From positions 9,814,698 to 9,878,697 of the forward strand of contig CM037860.1 of NCBI GenBank assembly GCA_021292105.1: a DNA stretch of 64,000 bases, in the 5' to 3' direction. Below, in pieces: positions 63,148 through 64,000 of the stretch (its first letter is position 1; each line of letters starts with the position of its first letter). This DNA is from Anadara kagoshimensis. Its lineage: Eukaryota; Mollusca; Bivalvia; Arcoida; Arcidae. The position numbers and the translations under genes are program-made. Below the pieces are notes generated by a model, which was not told where the DNA came from, ran no database searches, and worked only from the letters and a program-made list of their open reading frames with translations.

Positions 63148-64000
63148 ATGTTTCAGGCAAACCTCCCTTCGACCCCGGTGGGAGGGAGGTTATCTCTCTT
63201 CCTTCGAAAGTGGGAAGAGATAACATCAGATACCTGGATTTTAAACATTGTCAGGAGGGGCTTATCAATTCCATTCAAAGAGAATGTTCCCTTGTCGCCG
63301 GTTCCCATTTTCAGGGATCCTCCCATAGATCTTTACAAAAGAGAACTTCTTCTACAGGAAATAAATTCTCTGTTGCAGAAAAGAGCAATAGAGGAGCTTC
63401 CTCGTCATCATTTGTCAGCAGGTTTTTATTCTCACCTGTTTCTAGTTCAAAAAAAGAATGGCAAATGGAGACCAGTGATAGACTTGTCACATCTGAACAA
63501 GTATATTCACTCTCCACATTTCAAAATGGTAACACCCAGGAGCGTGATTTCAGCCGTCCAACCTGGTCATTGGTCAACCTCAATCGATCTGAGGGATGCA
63601 TATTTTCACGTCCCCATTTTGAAATCGGCAAGGAAGTTCCTCCGTTTTACTTTCATGGGGCGAGTCTTCCAGTTCTTGGTCCTCCCTTTTGGCATAACTA
63701 CAGCCCCCCTGGTTTTTACCAGGCTTATGCAGGCTGTAGCAGAGTTTCTACACAAAAGGGACATCAATATTCTGATGTATTTCGACGATTCATTAATCCT
63801 GGATTTTCACAGGGAGAAAGTCAAGTCGGACACAGAACTGGTAGTCTCAATCATGAAAGACCTAGGATTTCTGATTTCAGAGGAGAAATCGGATTTAATT
63901 CCATCCCAGGATTTTTGTTTCCTGGGATATCGATTTCTCACCAATTCCAAATTGGGTCTGGTGTTACCTCCAGAGGAAAAGTTCACGAGACTTCTCGATT
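63148..64000 (+). CDS. DIRS ORF2, reverse transcriptase (3' partial)
   Basis: Third frame, open from 63112; the first ATG is 63148, 20 bp after the ORF1 stop. It starts MFQANLPSTPVGGRLSLF. RT motifs in order: KNGKWRPVIDLSHLNKYI, SIDLRDAYFHVP (catalytic Asp codon at 63586), LPFGITTAPLVFTRLM, LMYFDDSLI (YFDD at 63778-63789, two catalytic Asp) and FCFLGYRF. The usual DIRS box is YLDD; Phe is a conservative change. The frame is intact to the window edge, so this copy may be young. It runs off the window before RNase H and the recombinase. Confidence 0.88.
   Translation, partial: MFQANLPSTPVGGRLSLFLRKWEEITSDTWILNIVRRGLSIPFKENVPLSPVPIFRDPPIDLYKRELLLQEINSLLQKRAIEELPRHHLSAGFYSHLFLVQKKNGKWRPVIDLSHLNKYIHSPHFKMVTPRSVISAVQPGHWSTSIDLRDAYFHVPILKSARKFLRFTFMGRVFQFLVLPFGITTAPLVFTRLMQAVAEFLHKRDINILMYFDDSLILDFHREKVKSDTELVVSIMKDLGFLISEEKSDLIPSQDFCFLGYRFLTNSKLGLVLPPEEKFTRLLD

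Larger units (their letters stand above)
60401..64000 (+). mobile_element. DIRS-like tyrosine-recombinase-class retrotransposon, 5' part
   Basis: Recognised from its proteins: an ORF1 with a Cys/His-rich N-terminus followed by a long Ser/Pro-rich region, and an ORF2 starting with the DIRS-type lead VGGRLSLFLRKWEEITSD upstream of the reverse transcriptase motifs. DIRS elements encode a tyrosine recombinase rather than an integrase; that part, RNase H and the right terminal repeat would lie beyond 64,000. The left boundary is approximate, placed in the C/T-rich leader near 60.4 kb; I could not define a terminal repeat. Its base composition is clearly less AT-rich than the surroundings. Confidence 0.8.

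Overview
This is an AT-rich, intron-rich animal nuclear window. Four things point to a mollusc, most likely a bivalve: low GC, short exons in long introns, many tRNA-derived SINEs and small inverted-repeat elements, and a large repeat that opens AGCTCACCTGGCC and closes with AGGTGAGCT, a type I associate with bivalve genomes. The sequence alone does not give a species. No tRNA, rRNA or CRISPR is supported.

Three host genes were rebuilt exon by exon, and splice-site phases agree at every junction. (1) Positions 2,073-23,445, + strand: the 3' eight coding exons of a GLIS1/GLIS3-type Kruppel zinc-finger transcription factor, 816 visible residues, with the 5' end outside the window. (2) Positions 40,276-48,601, - strand: a complete four-exon TAX1BP3 (TIP-1) gene, a 150-residue single-PDZ protein. 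(3) Positions 48,839-57,191, + strand: the first nine exons of NDC1, the transmembrane nucleoporin. Its membrane half is present and its cytoplasmic half lies beyond the window. GLIS and TAX1BP3 converge on about 16.8 kb of UTR and intergenic DNA. TAX1BP3 and NDC1 are head to head with 237 bp between start codons, so they very probably share a promoter.

From about 60.4 kb to the right edge, inside or beyond the NDC1 intron and on the same strand, sits a DIRS-like retrotransposon. It has a two-frame gag-like ORF1 and the start of a reverse transcriptase ORF2 that runs off the window.

The remaining DNA is mostly mobile and repetitive. There are three SINE families (A, B, C; one A copy has a clean 12-bp target duplication), several MITE-like families with terminal inverted repeats (some copies 15 to 125 bp downstream of splice donors), and a foldback element in GLIS intron 3. 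A 2.2-kb element in the last GLIS intron carries nine YY1-like motifs at a very regular 164-168 bp spacing. Minisatellites with units of about 27, 40, 48, 80, 85 and 101 bp, and pentanucleotide arrays in GLIS intron 4, complete the picture.

The most unusual signals are the YY1-like phased array, the TTTTA-TTTCA-TTTTA composite array, the possible -1 frameshift site in the DIRS ORF1, the shared TAX1BP3/NDC1 promoter with a start-codon-overlapping YY1-like site, and an unexplained TATA-promoter-plus-exon-like module at 58.3-58.4 kb.
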